Positions 16,492 to 26,093 of a DNA stretch of 33,195 bases are shown here, one piece after another. Position 1 is the stretch's first letter, and each line of letters opens with the position of its first letter. The notes below the pieces were generated by a model. The model did no database searches and had not been told where the DNA came from. It saw nothing but the letters and a program-made list of their open reading frames with translations. Both the position numbers and the translations under genes were made by a program. The DNA lies in the NCBI GenBank assembly GCA_017694565.1, contig JADIMR010000072.1, forward strand, positions 1 through 33,195, written 5' to 3'. This DNA comes from Candidatus Enterocola intestinipullorum. Its GTDB lineage: Bacteria; Bacteroidota; Bacteroidia; Bacteroidales; Paludibacteraceae.

Positions 16492-17105
16492 TGAAAATAA
16501 TCGCCATCGGGTGGAACTACCCTAAACATAACGAAGAAATGGAAAATGCCCGGAATGCCCGTCCGGTTATTTTCTGCAAACCGGAAACCGCATTGATCAA
16601 AGACGGCAAACCTTTCTTCCTGCCGGACTTCTCGGACTGCGTCGAATACGAGACCGAACTTGTGGTACGCATAAACCGTTTGGGCAAAAACATAGCGGAG
16701 AAATTCGCCGGACGGTATTATGCCGAAGCCAGTATAGGAATCGACTTCACGGCCCGCGATTTGCAAAAGCAATTGCGCGAAGCCGGCTCTCCGTGGGACA
16801 TTTGCAAGGGATTCGACAACTCTGCGCCCGTAGGCAAATTCCTCAATCTTGAAAATATCGGAAAAGACGTACAGGATTTGCATTTCCGTTTGGACATAAA
16901 CGGGACAACTGTACAAAAGGGTTATTCCGGCAACATGATTTTTCCCGTAGACAAAATAATTTCTGAGGCAAGCCGTTATTTTACTGTAAAAACCGGCGAT
17001 TTGATATTCACGGGAACACCGGAAGGCGTCGGGAAAGTAAACATAGGAGACCGGCTGCAAGGTTACATTGAGGACGAGCTTGTCCTTGATTTTTACGTCA
17101 GATGA
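16491..17105 (+). CDS. fumarylacetoacetate hydrolase (FAH) family protein
   Basis: Small FAH-fold, metal-dependent hydrolase or decarboxylase, 204 residues, the size of the minimal FAHD1-like class. The start at 16491 gives MKIIAIGWNYPKHNEEM, the usual beginning; an in-frame ATG at 16446 only adds a repeat-derived Cys/Asn-rich tail. Metal ligands are visible as Glu52 and Glu54 in CVEYETELVV and Asp85 in GIDFTARDLQ. GYSGNMIFPVDKII and DLIFTGTPEGVGKV are family signatures. Substrate is unknown; oxaloacetate or acylpyruvate are typical for the class. Its TGA overlaps the ATG of porU, so the two are translationally coupled. I recall the same FAH-porU-porV-ispF order in Porphyromonas gingivalis. 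Confidence 0.92.
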   Translation: MKIIAIGWNYPKHNEEMENARNARPVIFCKPETALIKDGKPFFLPDFSDCVEYETELVVRINRLGKNIAEKFAGRYYAEASIGIDFTARDLQKQLREAGSPWDICKGFDNSAPVGKFLNLENIGKDVQDLHFRLDINGTTVQKGYSGNMIFPVDKIISEASRYFTVKTGDLIFTGTPEGVGKVNIGDRLQGYIEDELVLDFYVR

Positions 17106-20100
17106 GAAGATTTCTGTTGCTTTTTCCAATAGTATTCGCCGCGACCTGCCTGAATGCGAAAATCGTCATGAGCAAGGTGGCACCGGAATGGAACGCTCCA
17201 AGAGCCGTATTCCTGCCGTCAGACAGCACCTTGAAACCCGATTTCGACGGGGCGGTACACGACGAAGACGGTCTGCCCGTATTCTCGTTATCGCGCAAGG
17301 CGGGGGCAAACACTGATTATGCCGTCTCTTTGGAAAATGCAGTTTTCGCGGATTGCAGCAACGAGGAAACGCTCCTGCTCGCGAACTCCGGGCTTGCGGA
17401 CAGCATACGGATAAGCATATCGACATCGTCTTTCCGCTCGGAAAAATTTTTAGACATTGCTTTCGTACCGATAATATGCGAAGACGGGATTTTCAAGAAA
17501 TTGGTTTCGGCCGACCTTGCAATACGCGAAATGCCTGCCATGCGCAACTCCGCTGACGATGGCGACCCTGCCGGACGCTATAAAAGCAGCTCTCTACTGT
17601 CTTCCGGCAAATGGGTGAAAATATCGGTTACGAGCAGCGGAGTACACAAGCTCACATACGAGGACATCGCAGCAATGGGCTTCGACAATCCCGCCGATGT
17701 CGCGATTTACGGTTACGGCGGCGGAATATTGGAAGAGGATTTCGGCAAACTCGGAACACTCGCCCGTCCCGAAGACGACCTGCCGCAAGTCCCGGTTTAC
17801 GTGTCAGACGGTGGCGACGGGGTGTTCTCTCCCGGCGACTATGTCTTGTTCTACGCACAAGGACCTGTGAAAGAAATCTTCGACGAGGAAGACGGACGTT
17901 TTTACTCGGTTTCCAACTATTACAGCGACAAAGGATATTATTTCCTGACCTGCAACGGGAACAGGAAAGAGATGGCCTCCATGCCCGCCGAAAACGGGAG
18001 CAGCATCATCACTACGGAATACGGTCTCATGCACCATCGCATCGCCTCGGAAGAAACAAACCTGCTGAAATCCGGCAGACGCTGGTACGGTTACCGTTTT
18101 TCGACTTCTGACAACTCCCGTTCTTTCGAACTGCCTTTTACCGGGATAAACATAGGCAGGCCTCTTTACGTGGATGCGGAACTCATAGGATATTCCCGGC
18201 AAATGGGAACTTCTTTCTCACTGCGACTCAACAACGGGACTGTCCAGACATTGTACCCGGAAAGGATAACTAACACGAATTACGAAGTGGGGAAACTTGC
18301 AAGCGGCAACTTCATACTGTCGTCCGTTAAAAAAGACAATCCCGTAATCAACATAACCTACAACGGGGCAACATCCTCGGACTACGGCTACGTGATGGGC
18401 ATAGACGTGAACGCCCTTTGCGCCTTGGACATGAAAGGCGGCAGCTTGCCCGTATGTTACCCATACGACCGCGACCGTTACGATTTCGTGCGCTACGACA
18501 TATCGGGAGCCGGCGAAGGCACTCTTGTTTGGGATATTACAAACCCATTGGAAGCGGGTCTGATGCCGGCAACGCCCGACGGCGGCAAACTGACCTTCAC
18601 CGCAAGCCATTCCGCATTCAGGATGTTCCTGGCAGTCGATCCTTCCGCAGATTTTCCGAAGCCGTCTGTGTACGGCGACGTGGCCAACCAGAATTTGCAC
18701 TCGATGGGACAATGCGGTTTGGTGATCGTCAGCCCAGAAGAATACCGCCCCGCCGCCGAAACGATCGCCGCCATGCACCGCGAAAAAGACGGCATGACCG
18801 TCCACATAGTTACTCCACAACAAGTCTACAACGAATTTTCTTCGGGCACGCCCGACGCCACTGCTTTCCGCTGGTTCATGAAGATGTTTTATGACCGTGC
18901 CGGAAGCAACGAGGCTTCAATGCCGCAAGGAATATTGTTCATCGGCAATGCTTCATACGACAACCGTGGCATCGAAAATGCGCGGCTGCCACAATTGAGC
19001 TACCAGTCCGAAGAGTCCTTGGACGAGGATTATTCTTACCCGTCCGACGATTATTTCGGATTTTTAGATGACGATGAAGGCGGTAACATCACCACCGAAC
19101 GCATGGACATAGGAGTTGGAAGGCTGCCGGTGTCGTCGCTGTCCGAAGCACAGGGCATTGCCGACAAGATCGTGGCTTACGCCGGCAATTCCGCTTACGG
19201 CAACTGGCGCAACATGCTGACTTTCGTCGGGGACGACGGGGACAGCAACATACACAGTGCCGGAGCCGACAGGGTGGCAGAACGTATGCGCGACATAAAC
19301 AAGGCGTTCAATGCCAATAAAATATATTTCGATTCGTTTCCAAGGGAACTTACCACAAGCGGGGCATCTTTCCCGCAAGCCAAAGACCGCATACTGCGCG
19401 ATTTGGAAGCCGGCACACTGGTTTTCACATACTTCGGGCACGGCAGCATGAACAACCTTTCGCACGAGCTGATAATCACGCGCAACGACGTGCAGAACCT
19501 CAAAACCGGCAATCCCGCATTCTGGATAACTGCGGCTTGCGACATCGGCCGTTACGACACGCCGGGCAAAACATCGATAGGCATGGACATGATAAACACC
19601 CCGGCCGGTGCCGGGATAGCCGCGCTGACTACCACCCGCGTGGTATATTCGGGTGAAAACGAAACATTGTGCATGCGCGTATTCGACCACCTGATACCCG
19701 ACGGCAGAAGCGCACCTGCAAGCATGGGCATGGCGGTAGCGGCTGGCAAAGGCGACACGAGGTCGGGAGCGAATAAAATGAAATACGTGTTTTTCGGCGA
19801 CCCGGTGCTGAAACTCCATTATCCGGCATACAAAGTCGTAACCGATGAAATAAACGGTACCGACCCCGCCTCCGCGCAAATGCAGGCTTTGGGCGTTTCA
19901 AGCATCAGCGGCCATATAGAGGATTTGCACGGCAACCTGCTGGAAGATTTTTCCGGACAGGTGGACATCTGCGTATACGACAAGGAAGAAAGCGTTTCCA
20001 CATTGGACAACCAAGGAACGGGGGCGTTCGTTTACAACGATTTCACAAGCACCATCTTCAATGGCTCGGTAAGCGTGGACGACGGAAGATTCTCGACCGT

Positions 20101-20890
20101 GTTCATGGTTCCCAAAGACATCAATTACAGCGAAGGTACGGGACGCATAGTATATTATGCCGGCAACGATGCCGGGAACGCCGACGCACACGGCTACAAT
20201 GAGGATTTCGGGATATACGGCACGGCCGAATCCGAAGAAAGCACCTCCGGACCGGAGATAAAAATGTACATGAACCACCAAAGTTTCACCGACGGGCAAA
20301 GCGTGAACCCCTCCCCCGTATTTTACGCGCACCTGTGGGACAGCAACGGCATCAATACTTCGGGCAGCGGCATAGGGCACAATCTAAGTTTGTGGCTGAA
20401 CGGCGACGAAGCCTTGAACATGAACGGATATTTCACGGCCGATTTGAACGATTATACGTCGGGAACTGTGAAATACAAGTTCAACGACTTGGAAGACGGG
20501 CGGTACGAACTGCGCTTCAAGGCTTGGAACATGCAGAACCAATCCTCGGAAAAGAGCCTCTCTTTCGTGGTGGACAAGCAAGCGCGGCCGTCGATAATAT
20601 CCTTGTCGGCAAGCCCGAACCCCGCAAGCGACCATGTCGAACTCGTATTGGAATACGACCGCCCCGACAACAGGGCGACAGTGGATTTCTACGTGTATGA
20701 TGCGGTGGGCACGCCGTTTTTCCATGAAACGGCCGACCTGAACACAGAAGGCGTTTACCGCTGCAGATGGGACTTGGAAAGCTCGATGGGACGCGCAGGC
20801 TCGGGTTTATACATAGCCAAGGCATTGATTACCTCGGAAGAAGGGATCCGGCAAAGTGAAAGCGTAAAAATTCTGGTAATAAAGCAATAA
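17102..20890 (+). CDS. porU: type IX secretion system sortase PorU (C25 family)
   Basis: Outer-membrane sortase of the type IX secretion system. It removes the C-terminal signal of cargo proteins and attaches them to the cell-surface glycolipid. It has 1262 residues, the expected size. Residues 1-20 form a signal peptide (MRRFLLLFPIVFAATCLNA). After a large N-terminal beta region comes the gingipain-like catalytic domain, about residues 540-900. Catalytic His780 is in FTYFGHGSMNNLSH and Cys813 in WITAACDIGRYD. MHREKDGMTVHIVTPQQVYNEF and PAGAGIAALTTTR are typical of the family. The last 95 residues (SLSASPNPASDHVELVLEY onward) form an FlgD/sorting-domain-like fold. The ATG overlaps the FAH stop. 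porV follows after 121 bases with its own -7 box. Confidence 0.95.
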   Translation: MRRFLLLFPIVFAATCLNAKIVMSKVAPEWNAPRAVFLPSDSTLKPDFDGAVHDEDGLPVFSLSRKAGANTDYAVSLENAVFADCSNEETLLLANSGLADSIRISISTSSFRSEKFLDIAFVPIICEDGIFKKLVSADLAIREMPAMRNSADDGDPAGRYKSSSLLSSGKWVKISVTSSGVHKLTYEDIAAMGFDNPADVAIYGYGGGILEEDFGKLGTLARPEDDLPQVPVYVSDGGDGVFSPGDYVLFYAQGPVKEIFDEEDGRFYSVSNYYSDKGYYFLTCNGNRKEMASMPAENGSSIITTEYGLMHHRIASEETNLLKSGRRWYGYRFSTSDNSRSFELPFTGINIGRPLYVDAELIGYSRQMGTSFSLRLNNGTVQTLYPERITNTNYEVGKLASGNFILSSVKKDNPVINITYNGATSSDYGYVMGIDVNALCALDMKGGSLPVCYPYDRDRYDFVRYDISGAGEGTLVWDITNPLEAGLMPATPDGGKLTFTASHSAFRMFLAVDPSADFPKPSVYGDVANQNLHSMGQCGLVIVSPEEYRPAAETIAAMHREKDGMTVHIVTPQQVYNEFSSGTPDATAFRWFMKMFYDRAGSNEASMPQGILFIGNASYDNRGIENARLPQLSYQSEESLDEDYSYPSDDYFGFLDDDEGGNITTERMDIGVGRLPVSSLSEAQGIADKIVAYAGNSAYGNWRNMLTFVGDDGDSNIHSAGADRVAERMRDINKAFNANKIYFDSFPRELTTSGASFPQAKDRILRDLEAGTLVFTYFGHGSMNNLSHELIITRNDVQNLKTGNPAFWITAACDIGRYDTPGKTSIGMDMINTPAGAGIAALTTTRVVYSGENETLCMRVFDHLIPDGRSAPASMGMAVAAGKGDTRSGANKMKYVFFGDPVLKLHYPAYKVVTDEINGTDPASAQMQALGVSSISGHIEDLHGNLLEDFSGQVDICVYDKEESVSTLDNQGTGAFVYNDFTSTIFNGSVSVDDGRFSTVFMVPKDINYSEGTGRIVYYAGNDAGNADAHGYNEDFGIYGTAESEESTSGPEIKMYMNHQSFTDGQSVNPSPVFYAHLWDSNGINTSGSGIGHNLSLWLNGDEALNMNGYFTADLNDYTSGTVKYKFNDLEDGRYELRFKAWNMQNQSSEKSLSFVVDKQARPSIISLSASPNPASDHVELVLEYDRPDNRATVDFYVYDAVGTPFFHETADLNTEGVYRCRWDLESSMGRAGSGLYIAKALITSEEGIRQSESVKILVIKQ

Positions 20891-20937
20891 AATGAAAGCC
20901 GTGCGCGTTATCTAAGGGAAGATGACACAAGTTGTAT

Positions 20938-20945
20938 TATCTTTG
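20938..20945 (+). promoter_or_regulatory. porV -7 promoter box
   Basis: TATCTTTG is a perfect TAnnTTTG box, 66 bases before the porV start. The -33 position has no TTG. It suggests porV and its followers can be transcribed apart from porU. Confidence 0.5.
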
Positions 20946-21011
20946 CAAGCGGTAACATCCCGGACAGACGGGCAAAAATCACAAACAAGTAACTAATTCA
21001 TACCACATAAA

Positions 21012-22307
21012 ATGAAATTCTCGAAAACAAGAATCTCCGCATTAGCCCTGCTGATGCTGCCTTTCTCCGTTGCATTTTCGCAAAACAACATGTCGAACGA
21101 CCAACAAGCCCAAGTGCAACAATTCACACCGATAACAACCGGCGTTTCTTTTTTGTCCGTAGCTCCCGATGCGCGTGCAGGCGGTCTCGGCGACGCGAGT
21201 GCGGCCACTTCTCCCGATTTGGACTCCCAATATTGGAATGCCGCCAAATACGCCTTTATGAACGGCGTGGGCGGAGCAAGCGTGTCATACGTGCCTTGGC
21301 TGCGCAATTTGGTAGGCGGCATAGACCTTATATCGGCTTCGGGCTACTACAAGATACACGACGTGCAGGCTGTGGCAATGTCTCTGCGCTTCTTCTCGAT
21401 GGGCGACGTGCTTATCCGCCGCGACCCTAACGACCCCGGTTATAACGTGAAACCTTACGACCTTGCTTTGGATGCCTCGTATTCGAGGAAACTGACCAAA
21501 AACTTCTCTATGGGCGTGGTATTGCGTTTCGTATACTCCGATTTGACCGGCGGATATTCAGAAGACGGTAGTTATGATGAACCCGGTGCCGGCGTAGGCG
21601 CGGATATTTCGGGCTACTACGGCAAGGAAGTGGACTTCGCTTGGGGCAAGGGCTTCGGGGCTTTCGGCTTCAACATCTCGAACATAGGCAGTAAGATTGA
21701 ATACGGGGATTATCGTTCTTCGGCATTCCAACCCACCAACCTGCGTTTGGGCGGCAGCTTCAAAATGCCTTTCGACAACTACAACAGCCTTACGCTGAGC
21801 CTTGATTTGAACAGGCTTTTGGTTCCCATGCGTCCGACACAATCATCAGTTGAAGCCAAAAATCCTCAAATGGAAGGAGAATCAAACGAAGATTATTCAG
21901 CTCGCATAAGCACGGCATACCAGGCTGCATTGGATGAATATTATATGATGGATCCGATGACCGGCATAGGCCGCTCGTTTACCGACAACCCCAACGGTTT
22001 TGTAGGTGAATTGAGCGAAATCAACTTTGCAATCGGTTTGGAATACAGTTACGACGACAAGTTTTTCGGCCGTTTCGGTTACCACAACGAAAGCGAAGCA
22101 CTCGGCAACCGCAAATACGTAACGTTCGGTGCGGGCTTCAAGCTCAACGTGTTCAGCTTGGACGTATCATACGTATTGAGCGTAACCGACACCAATACCA
22201 ACCCGCTAAACAACACCTTGCGCTTCACCCTCGGCTTCAACATGGGTGCAATCAAGCAGCTCGCCAACAACGATGCCGGCAAGGACAGCGCGGAAGATGT
22301 GTTTTAG
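21012..22307 (+). CDS. porV: type IX secretion outer-membrane protein PorV (LptO)
   Basis: Beta-barrel of the FadL-like superfamily that partners PorU and shuttles cargo from the translocon to the attachment complex. It has 431 residues including a signal peptide (MKFSKTRISALALLMLPFSVAFSQ). The mature start carries the PorV/PorP family signature GVSFLSVAPDARAGGLGDASAATSPD, followed by alternating amphipathic strands. A charged external loop lies near residues 275-310. The C-terminus NTLRFTLGFNMG provides closing strands, then a short acidic tail. It directly follows porU, as in other type IX secretion bacteria. The stop TAG runs into TGGTTAGTG heptads. Confidence 0.94.
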   Translation: MKFSKTRISALALLMLPFSVAFSQNNMSNDQQAQVQQFTPITTGVSFLSVAPDARAGGLGDASAATSPDLDSQYWNAAKYAFMNGVGGASVSYVPWLRNLVGGIDLISASGYYKIHDVQAVAMSLRFFSMGDVLIRRDPNDPGYNVKPYDLALDASYSRKLTKNFSMGVVLRFVYSDLTGGYSEDGSYDEPGAGVGADISGYYGKEVDFAWGKGFGAFGFNISNIGSKIEYGDYRSSAFQPTNLRLGGSFKMPFDNYNSLTLSLDLNRLLVPMRPTQSSVEAKNPQMEGESNEDYSARISTAYQAALDEYYMMDPMTGIGRSFTDNPNGFVGELSEINFAIGLEYSYDDKFFGRFGYHNESEALGNRKYVTFGAGFKLNVFSLDVSYVLSVTDTNTNPLNNTLRFTLGFNMGAIKQLANNDAGKDSAEDVF

Positions 22308-22387
22308 TGGTTAGTGCAAACTTAATTTAGCAATCGGAATTATTAACTTTTAATTGTTAATTTTTAATTTGGTGAAAGCCTAAAATA

Positions 22388-22855
22388 ATGCGAATCGGAT
22401 TCGGATACGACGTACACAAGCTCGTCGAAGGCAGGAAACTGTTCATCGGCGGCATTGAAATACCCCACACGCACGGTTTGTTGGGGCATTCCGATGCCGA
22501 CGTGCTTATCCATGCCATTTGCGACGCGCTTTTGGGTGCGGCCGCATTGCGCGACATAGGCTACCACTTTCCCGACACCGCCGCCGAATATGACGGCATA
22601 GACAGCAAAATCTTGTTGGCAAAGACAATGCGGTTGGTGCGGGATGCCGGTTACGAACTCGGCAACATAGATGCCACCGTTTGCGCCGAAGCCCCGAAAC
22701 TCAATCCCCACATCGACAAAATGAGACAATGCCTTGCCGAGTGCATGAATGTGGACATCGGAGACATATCCATCAAAGCCACGACCACCGAGAAACTCGG
22801 CTTCACCGGCCGCCGCGAAGGAATTTCCGCATACGCCGTGGCGTTGATTCAGTGA
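22388..22855 (+). CDS. ispF: 2-C-methyl-D-erythritol 2,4-cyclodiphosphate synthase
   Basis: Fifth enzyme of the MEP isoprenoid pathway; it cyclises CDP-ME 2-phosphate, releasing CMP. The product has 155 residues, standard for IspF trimers. Zinc ligands are visible as Asp and His of GYDVHKL and the His in [28 protein letters not shown] carries the next conserved segment. [19 protein letters not shown] is the CDP-binding end. The start at 22388 ([12 protein letters not shown]) is typical. It sits between porV and an exported protein 14 bases downstream. The link with type IX secretion is positional; I know of no shared function. Confidence 0.97.
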   Translation: MRIGFGYDVHKLVEGRKLFIGGIEIPHTHGLLGHSDADVLIHAICDALLGAAALRDIGYHFPDTAAEYDGIDSKILLAKTMRLVRDAGYELGNIDATVCAEAPKLNPHIDKMRQCLAECMNVDIGDISIKATTTEKLGFTGRREGISAYAVALIQ

Positions 22856-22869
22856 TTGGAGGATAGTGA

Positions 22870-23679
22870 ATGGTGATTGGATTCAGGACTTTTTTCTTTC
22901 TGCTTATATCGTTGTTGCCGATTACGGTTTTTGCCGGCGGGGACAATGACTTGCAACGGCTTTTCGCTGCCATTCTCGAACAGCAGAGCGACAGCGCGAT
23001 GTTGCAGGCTGCCGAAAATTTCGATACCGCATTCACCCTACGGCTGCAAGAAGAAGATGCCTTCACAACCGATTTTGACGATCTTCCCAATGTGGGGAAA
23101 ATATACTCCGACGACGGCAAACTCAGAATTATCTCGTGGAACTTCCAACTGCCAAGCGGACTGTACGGCTACGTTTGCCATTTCCTCTACAAAGAAAGCA
23201 AAAACGCCCCCGTCCGGCATTTTTCCGTAAAGACATCAAGGGCATACCGCCCTGCCGAAAACAGGAACATAAGAGCCGGCGCATGGTACGGCGCACTGTA
23301 TTACGCCGCAATAAAACATAAAAAGAATTATTTGTTGCTCGGGTTCAGCCAATACAACAACATCAGCAAAATGAAAATAATCGACGTGTTGCCCGCAGGC
23401 CAGAAGCAAACCTCTTTCGGCAGTAGAATTTTCAAACCCTACCCCGGAAGCGAGAAAAGCACATACCGCGTCGTTTTCGAATACAACAACATTGCCGATA
23501 TGAACCTCAAATATGATAATGCAAAACGCTGTTTCATATTCGACCACCTGTCGCCGGAACAAGCGTCGCTTAAAGGCTTGTATCAATATTACGGTCCTGA
23601 TTTTTCAATTGATGCCCTGCGTTTCAAGAAAAAATTCTGGACATTGGAAGAGGACATTGACCAACGGAACAATTTTTAA
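22870..23679 (+). CDS. exported protein of unknown function
   Basis: The 269-residue product has a signal peptide (MVIGFRTFFFLLISLLPITVFA) and no lipobox, so it is probably periplasmic. I recognise no catalytic motif. The N-terminal third is helical (DNDLQRLFAAILEQQSDSAMLQAAENF). The rest looks beta-rich, with aromatic strands (IISWNFQLPSGLYGYVCHFLY, NYLLLGFSQYNNISKMKIIDVL, TYRVVFEYNNIADMNLKYD). It lies 14 bases after ispF and 6 bases before the peptidase gene, so co-transcription is very likely. Similar proteins may exist in related Bacteroidales, but I cannot name a family. The ATG at 22870 lies within an AGTGAATGGTG heptad-like tract that also spans the ispF stop. Confidence 0.8.
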   Translation: MVIGFRTFFFLLISLLPITVFAGGDNDLQRLFAAILEQQSDSAMLQAAENFDTAFTLRLQEEDAFTTDFDDLPNVGKIYSDDGKLRIISWNFQLPSGLYGYVCHFLYKESKNAPVRHFSVKTSRAYRPAENRNIRAGAWYGALYYAAIKHKKNYLLLGFSQYNNISKMKIIDVLPAGQKQTSFGSRIFKPYPGSEKSTYRVVFEYNNIADMNLKYDNAKRCFIFDHLSPEQASLKGLYQYYGPDFSIDALRFKKKFWTLEEDIDQRNNF

Positions 23680-23685
23680 AAAGAC

Positions 23686-25617
23686 ATGGACAACAATACT
23701 TCATCCTTTTATAAAGTCGACCGCTTTGCGGACATAGAAGTCCTGAGATACAAAGTCCCCGGATTCGAGGACCTTCCATTAAAGCAAAAACTCCTTGTTT
23801 ACCATTTGTCCGAAGCCGCCATCGAAGGCAGGGACATATTGTTCGACCAGAACAACCGCCACAACCTTTTTTTACGCAAAAGTTTAGAACATATCTACAC
23901 CGCCTACGCCGGAGACAGAAATTGCGCAGAGTTCCGTGCATTTGAATGCTACTTGAAACAGATATGGTTTTCGAACGGCATCCATCATCATTATTCCACT
24001 ATAAAGCATAAGCCGGCTTTCAGCGAAAAATACCTGAACGAGCTCCTCGATAAGACAGCATTCAAAGGAGACAGCTCCCTACTCCGTAAAATAATCTTCG
24101 ATGCAAATTTCGATACAAAAAGAGTAAATCTTGCCGAGGGCGAGGACGTTATCGCAACGTCGGCCAACAATTATTACCGCAACGTAAGCCAGAAGGAAGC
24201 CGAAGATTTTTATGCCGCGAAACAAGCGGGCTACCCTGACGGACAAGCCCCGTCGTTCGGGTTGAACAGCCGTTTGGAAAAGGATGCCGACGGCAACTTG
24301 CAGGAGATAGTCTGGAAATCAGGCGGGGAATACGGCGAAATCATCGACAGGATTGTTTCCCATTTGGAAAAAGCCGCGATTTATGCCGAAAACGACAAAC
24401 AAAAACAAGTAATCGACACGCTTATCGATTTTTACAAGGATGGAAATCCTGCGACATTCGACAAGTACAGCATCTTGTGGGTAAACGACACATTGTCGAA
24501 AGTCGACTTCCTGAACGGCTTCATCGAAACATACGGGGACGCCCTCGGCATAAAAGCCAGCTGGGAAGGCATAGTGGATTTCCGCAACGAGGAAGCCACC
24601 CGACGCACACGGACGATAAGCGAAAACGCCCAGTGGTTCGAAGACAACTCGCCCGTGGATGCCCGGTTCAAAAAAGAACAGGTAAAAGGAGTGTCTGCAA
24701 AAGTCATAACGGCCTGCATGTTGGGCGGAGACTGCTATCCTGCCACACCCATAGGCATCAACCTGCCCAACTCCAATTGGATAAGGCAAGTGCACGGCTC
24801 AAAGTCAGTAACATTAGAAAACATCATGCAAGCTTACGCCGAAGCCGCGAAAGGCAACGGGTTCGCCGAAGAATTTTACGACAGCAAGGACGATCTCGAA
24901 GCGTGGTACAAGTACGGCTTCCTGACCGACGTGATGCACACCGACCTTCACGAGTGTTTGGGACACGGATCGGGCAAATTGCTGCCGGGGGTGTCGCAAG
25001 ACGCGCTCAAAGCCTACGGCGCATGTATCGAAGAAGCCCGCGCCGACTTGTTCGCCCTATACTACCTTGCAGATGAAAAAATGGTGGAACTCGGTCTGTT
25101 ACCCGATATGGAAGCCTTCAAGGCGCAATATTACCATTACCTTTTGAACGGCCTGATGACGCAACTGGTGCGCATACCATTGAATGAACGCATCGAAGAA
25201 GCGCACATGCGCAACCGCCAGCTGATAGCCGCATGGGTATATGAAAAAGGCAACGCGGCAAACGCCGTCGAATGGGTAGTAGCGGATGGAAAGCACTATT
25301 TGAGAATAAACGACTATGCCGCTTTGCGCAAGATAACAGGAGAACTGTTGGCGGAAATACAACGCATAAAATCGGAAGGCGACTACGAAGCTGCAAAGAA
25401 CTTGGTGGAAAAATACGGCATAATACCCGACCCCGTCCTGCACCGCGAAGCGCATGACCGCTACGAATCGTTGGACATAGCCCCCTACAAAGGCTTCGTG
25501 AACCCCGTCTACACCGTGGAATACGACAATAACGGTTGCCCTGCCGATGTAAAAATAAGTTACGATGAAGGCTATGCGGAACAGATGCTAAGATATTCAG
25601 CGGCATATAATAAATAG
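23686..25617 (+). CDS. dipeptidyl peptidase III (M49 metallopeptidase)
   Basis: Zinc exopeptidase that removes dipeptides from the N-terminus of short peptides. It has 643 residues, in the range of bacterial M49 enzymes. The diagnostic zinc motif HExxxH appears in its M49 form as HECLGH (His422, Glu423, His427) within DLHECLGHGSGKL. The second motif EEARAD supplies the third ligand, probably Glu450. The conserved substrate region INLPNSNWIRQVHGSKSVTL is also present. No signal peptide is visible, so it is probably cytosolic. It follows the unknown exported protein by 6 bases, as last gene of the ispF group. The stop is within TAAATAGTGG, leading into heptad repeats. Confidence 0.94.
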   Translation: MDNNTSSFYKVDRFADIEVLRYKVPGFEDLPLKQKLLVYHLSEAAIEGRDILFDQNNRHNLFLRKSLEHIYTAYAGDRNCAEFRAFECYLKQIWFSNGIHHHYSTIKHKPAFSEKYLNELLDKTAFKGDSSLLRKIIFDANFDTKRVNLAEGEDVIATSANNYYRNVSQKEAEDFYAAKQAGYPDGQAPSFGLNSRLEKDADGNLQEIVWKSGGEYGEIIDRIVSHLEKAAIYAENDKQKQVIDTLIDFYKDGNPATFDKYSILWVNDTLSKVDFLNGFIETYGDALGIKASWEGIVDFRNEEATRRTRTISENAQWFEDNSPVDARFKKEQVKGVSAKVITACMLGGDCYPATPIGINLPNSNWIRQVHGSKSVTLENIMQAYAEAAKGNGFAEEFYDSKDDLEAWYKYGFLTDVMHTDLHECLGHGSGKLLPGVSQDALKAYGACIEEARADLFALYYLADEKMVELGLLPDMEAFKAQYYHYLLNGLMTQLVRIPLNERIEEAHMRNRQLIAAWVYEKGNAANAVEWVVADGKHYLRINDYAALRKITGELLAEIQRIKSEGDYEAAKNLVEKYGIIPDPVLHREAHDRYESLDIAPYKGFVNPVYTVEYDNNGCPADVKISYDEGYAEQMLRYSAAYNK

Positions 25618-25620
25618 TGG

Positions 25621-25668
25621 GCGGTGCTTCGCACCGCAGTGGATAGTGGATAGTGGGTAGTGAGTAGT
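25621..25668. repeat. triloop palindrome and AGTGRAT heptads after the peptidase gene
   Basis: GCGGTGC-TTC-GCACCGC (25621-25637) is followed by AGTGGAT, AGTGGAT, AGTGGGT and AGTGAGT units. This matches the layout at 14906-14953 with different stem arms. It begins 4 bases after the stop codon and could also act in RNA 3'-end formation, though it lacks a U-tract. Confidence 0.7.
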
Positions 25669-25692
25669 TGTTTCAGATTCTATTGACCCGTT

Positions 25693-25744
25693 CTTGGCGA
25701 TTGCGAATCGCCAAGGGGTAATTTTGCGGGATTTGTAATCCCGC
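25693..25744. repeat. two tandem perfect triloop palindromes
   Basis: CTTGGCGATT-GCG-AATCGCCAAG (25693-25715) and GCGGGATT-TGT-AATCCCGC (25726-25744) are 10 bases apart. Both end their inner arms in ATT/AAT. They lie in the 476-base gap 25618-26093, which otherwise holds repeat copy D and a promoter box. I see no gene there. Confidence 0.7.
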
Positions 25745-25812
25745 ATTTAAGTAGGATTGCACGAGTTGATGAGACCGCAGGTCGAATAAATCCCGACGAA
25801 CGGATAGTACAA

Positions 25813-25884
25813 CGTTCAGGGAAGTCCGCCCCCTCCGGGGGGGTAACTGATAAGCCATCAGGGATTATCAGCGGGGGATAAGAC
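25813..25884 (+). repeat. constant-frame/variable-palindrome element, copy D
   Basis: CGTTCAGGGAAG is followed by GCCCCC-TCC-GGGGGGG (25828-25843). The slot is CTGATAA (25847-25853) with TTATCAG (25865-25871), and the right frame is GGGGGATAAGAC. The frame is slightly degenerate compared with A and C, but the palindrome is intact. Confidence 0.8.
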
Positions 25885-26008
25885 TATGGCATGGACATGG
25901 ACTTTGCAGCAAAGCGGAAAATATCCATGCTTGACTTGCAGTGGATGATGAGGGCGAGTGATGCTGATATTCTTTCGATACTTCCAATAACAATTTAAAC
26001 AAAAAAAC

Positions 26009-26016
26009 TATATTTG
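26009..26016 (+). promoter_or_regulatory. -7 promoter box of the toxin-antitoxin pair
   Basis: TATATTTG is a perfect TAnnTTTG box, 78 bases before the antitoxin start. There is no clear -33 TTG. Confidence 0.45.
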
Positions 26017-26093
26017 CATAAGCAGTAATTTCCAAACCTGCCTTACCAATAGGCAAATAAAAAACGAACTACCATCAACCAAAGCCGCTTGAT

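Noticed and set aside
25886-25948. 20-codon frame with a CxxC near its end, after repeat copy D
   Set aside because: Too short, no promoter of its own, and no recognised homology; at most a gene relic.
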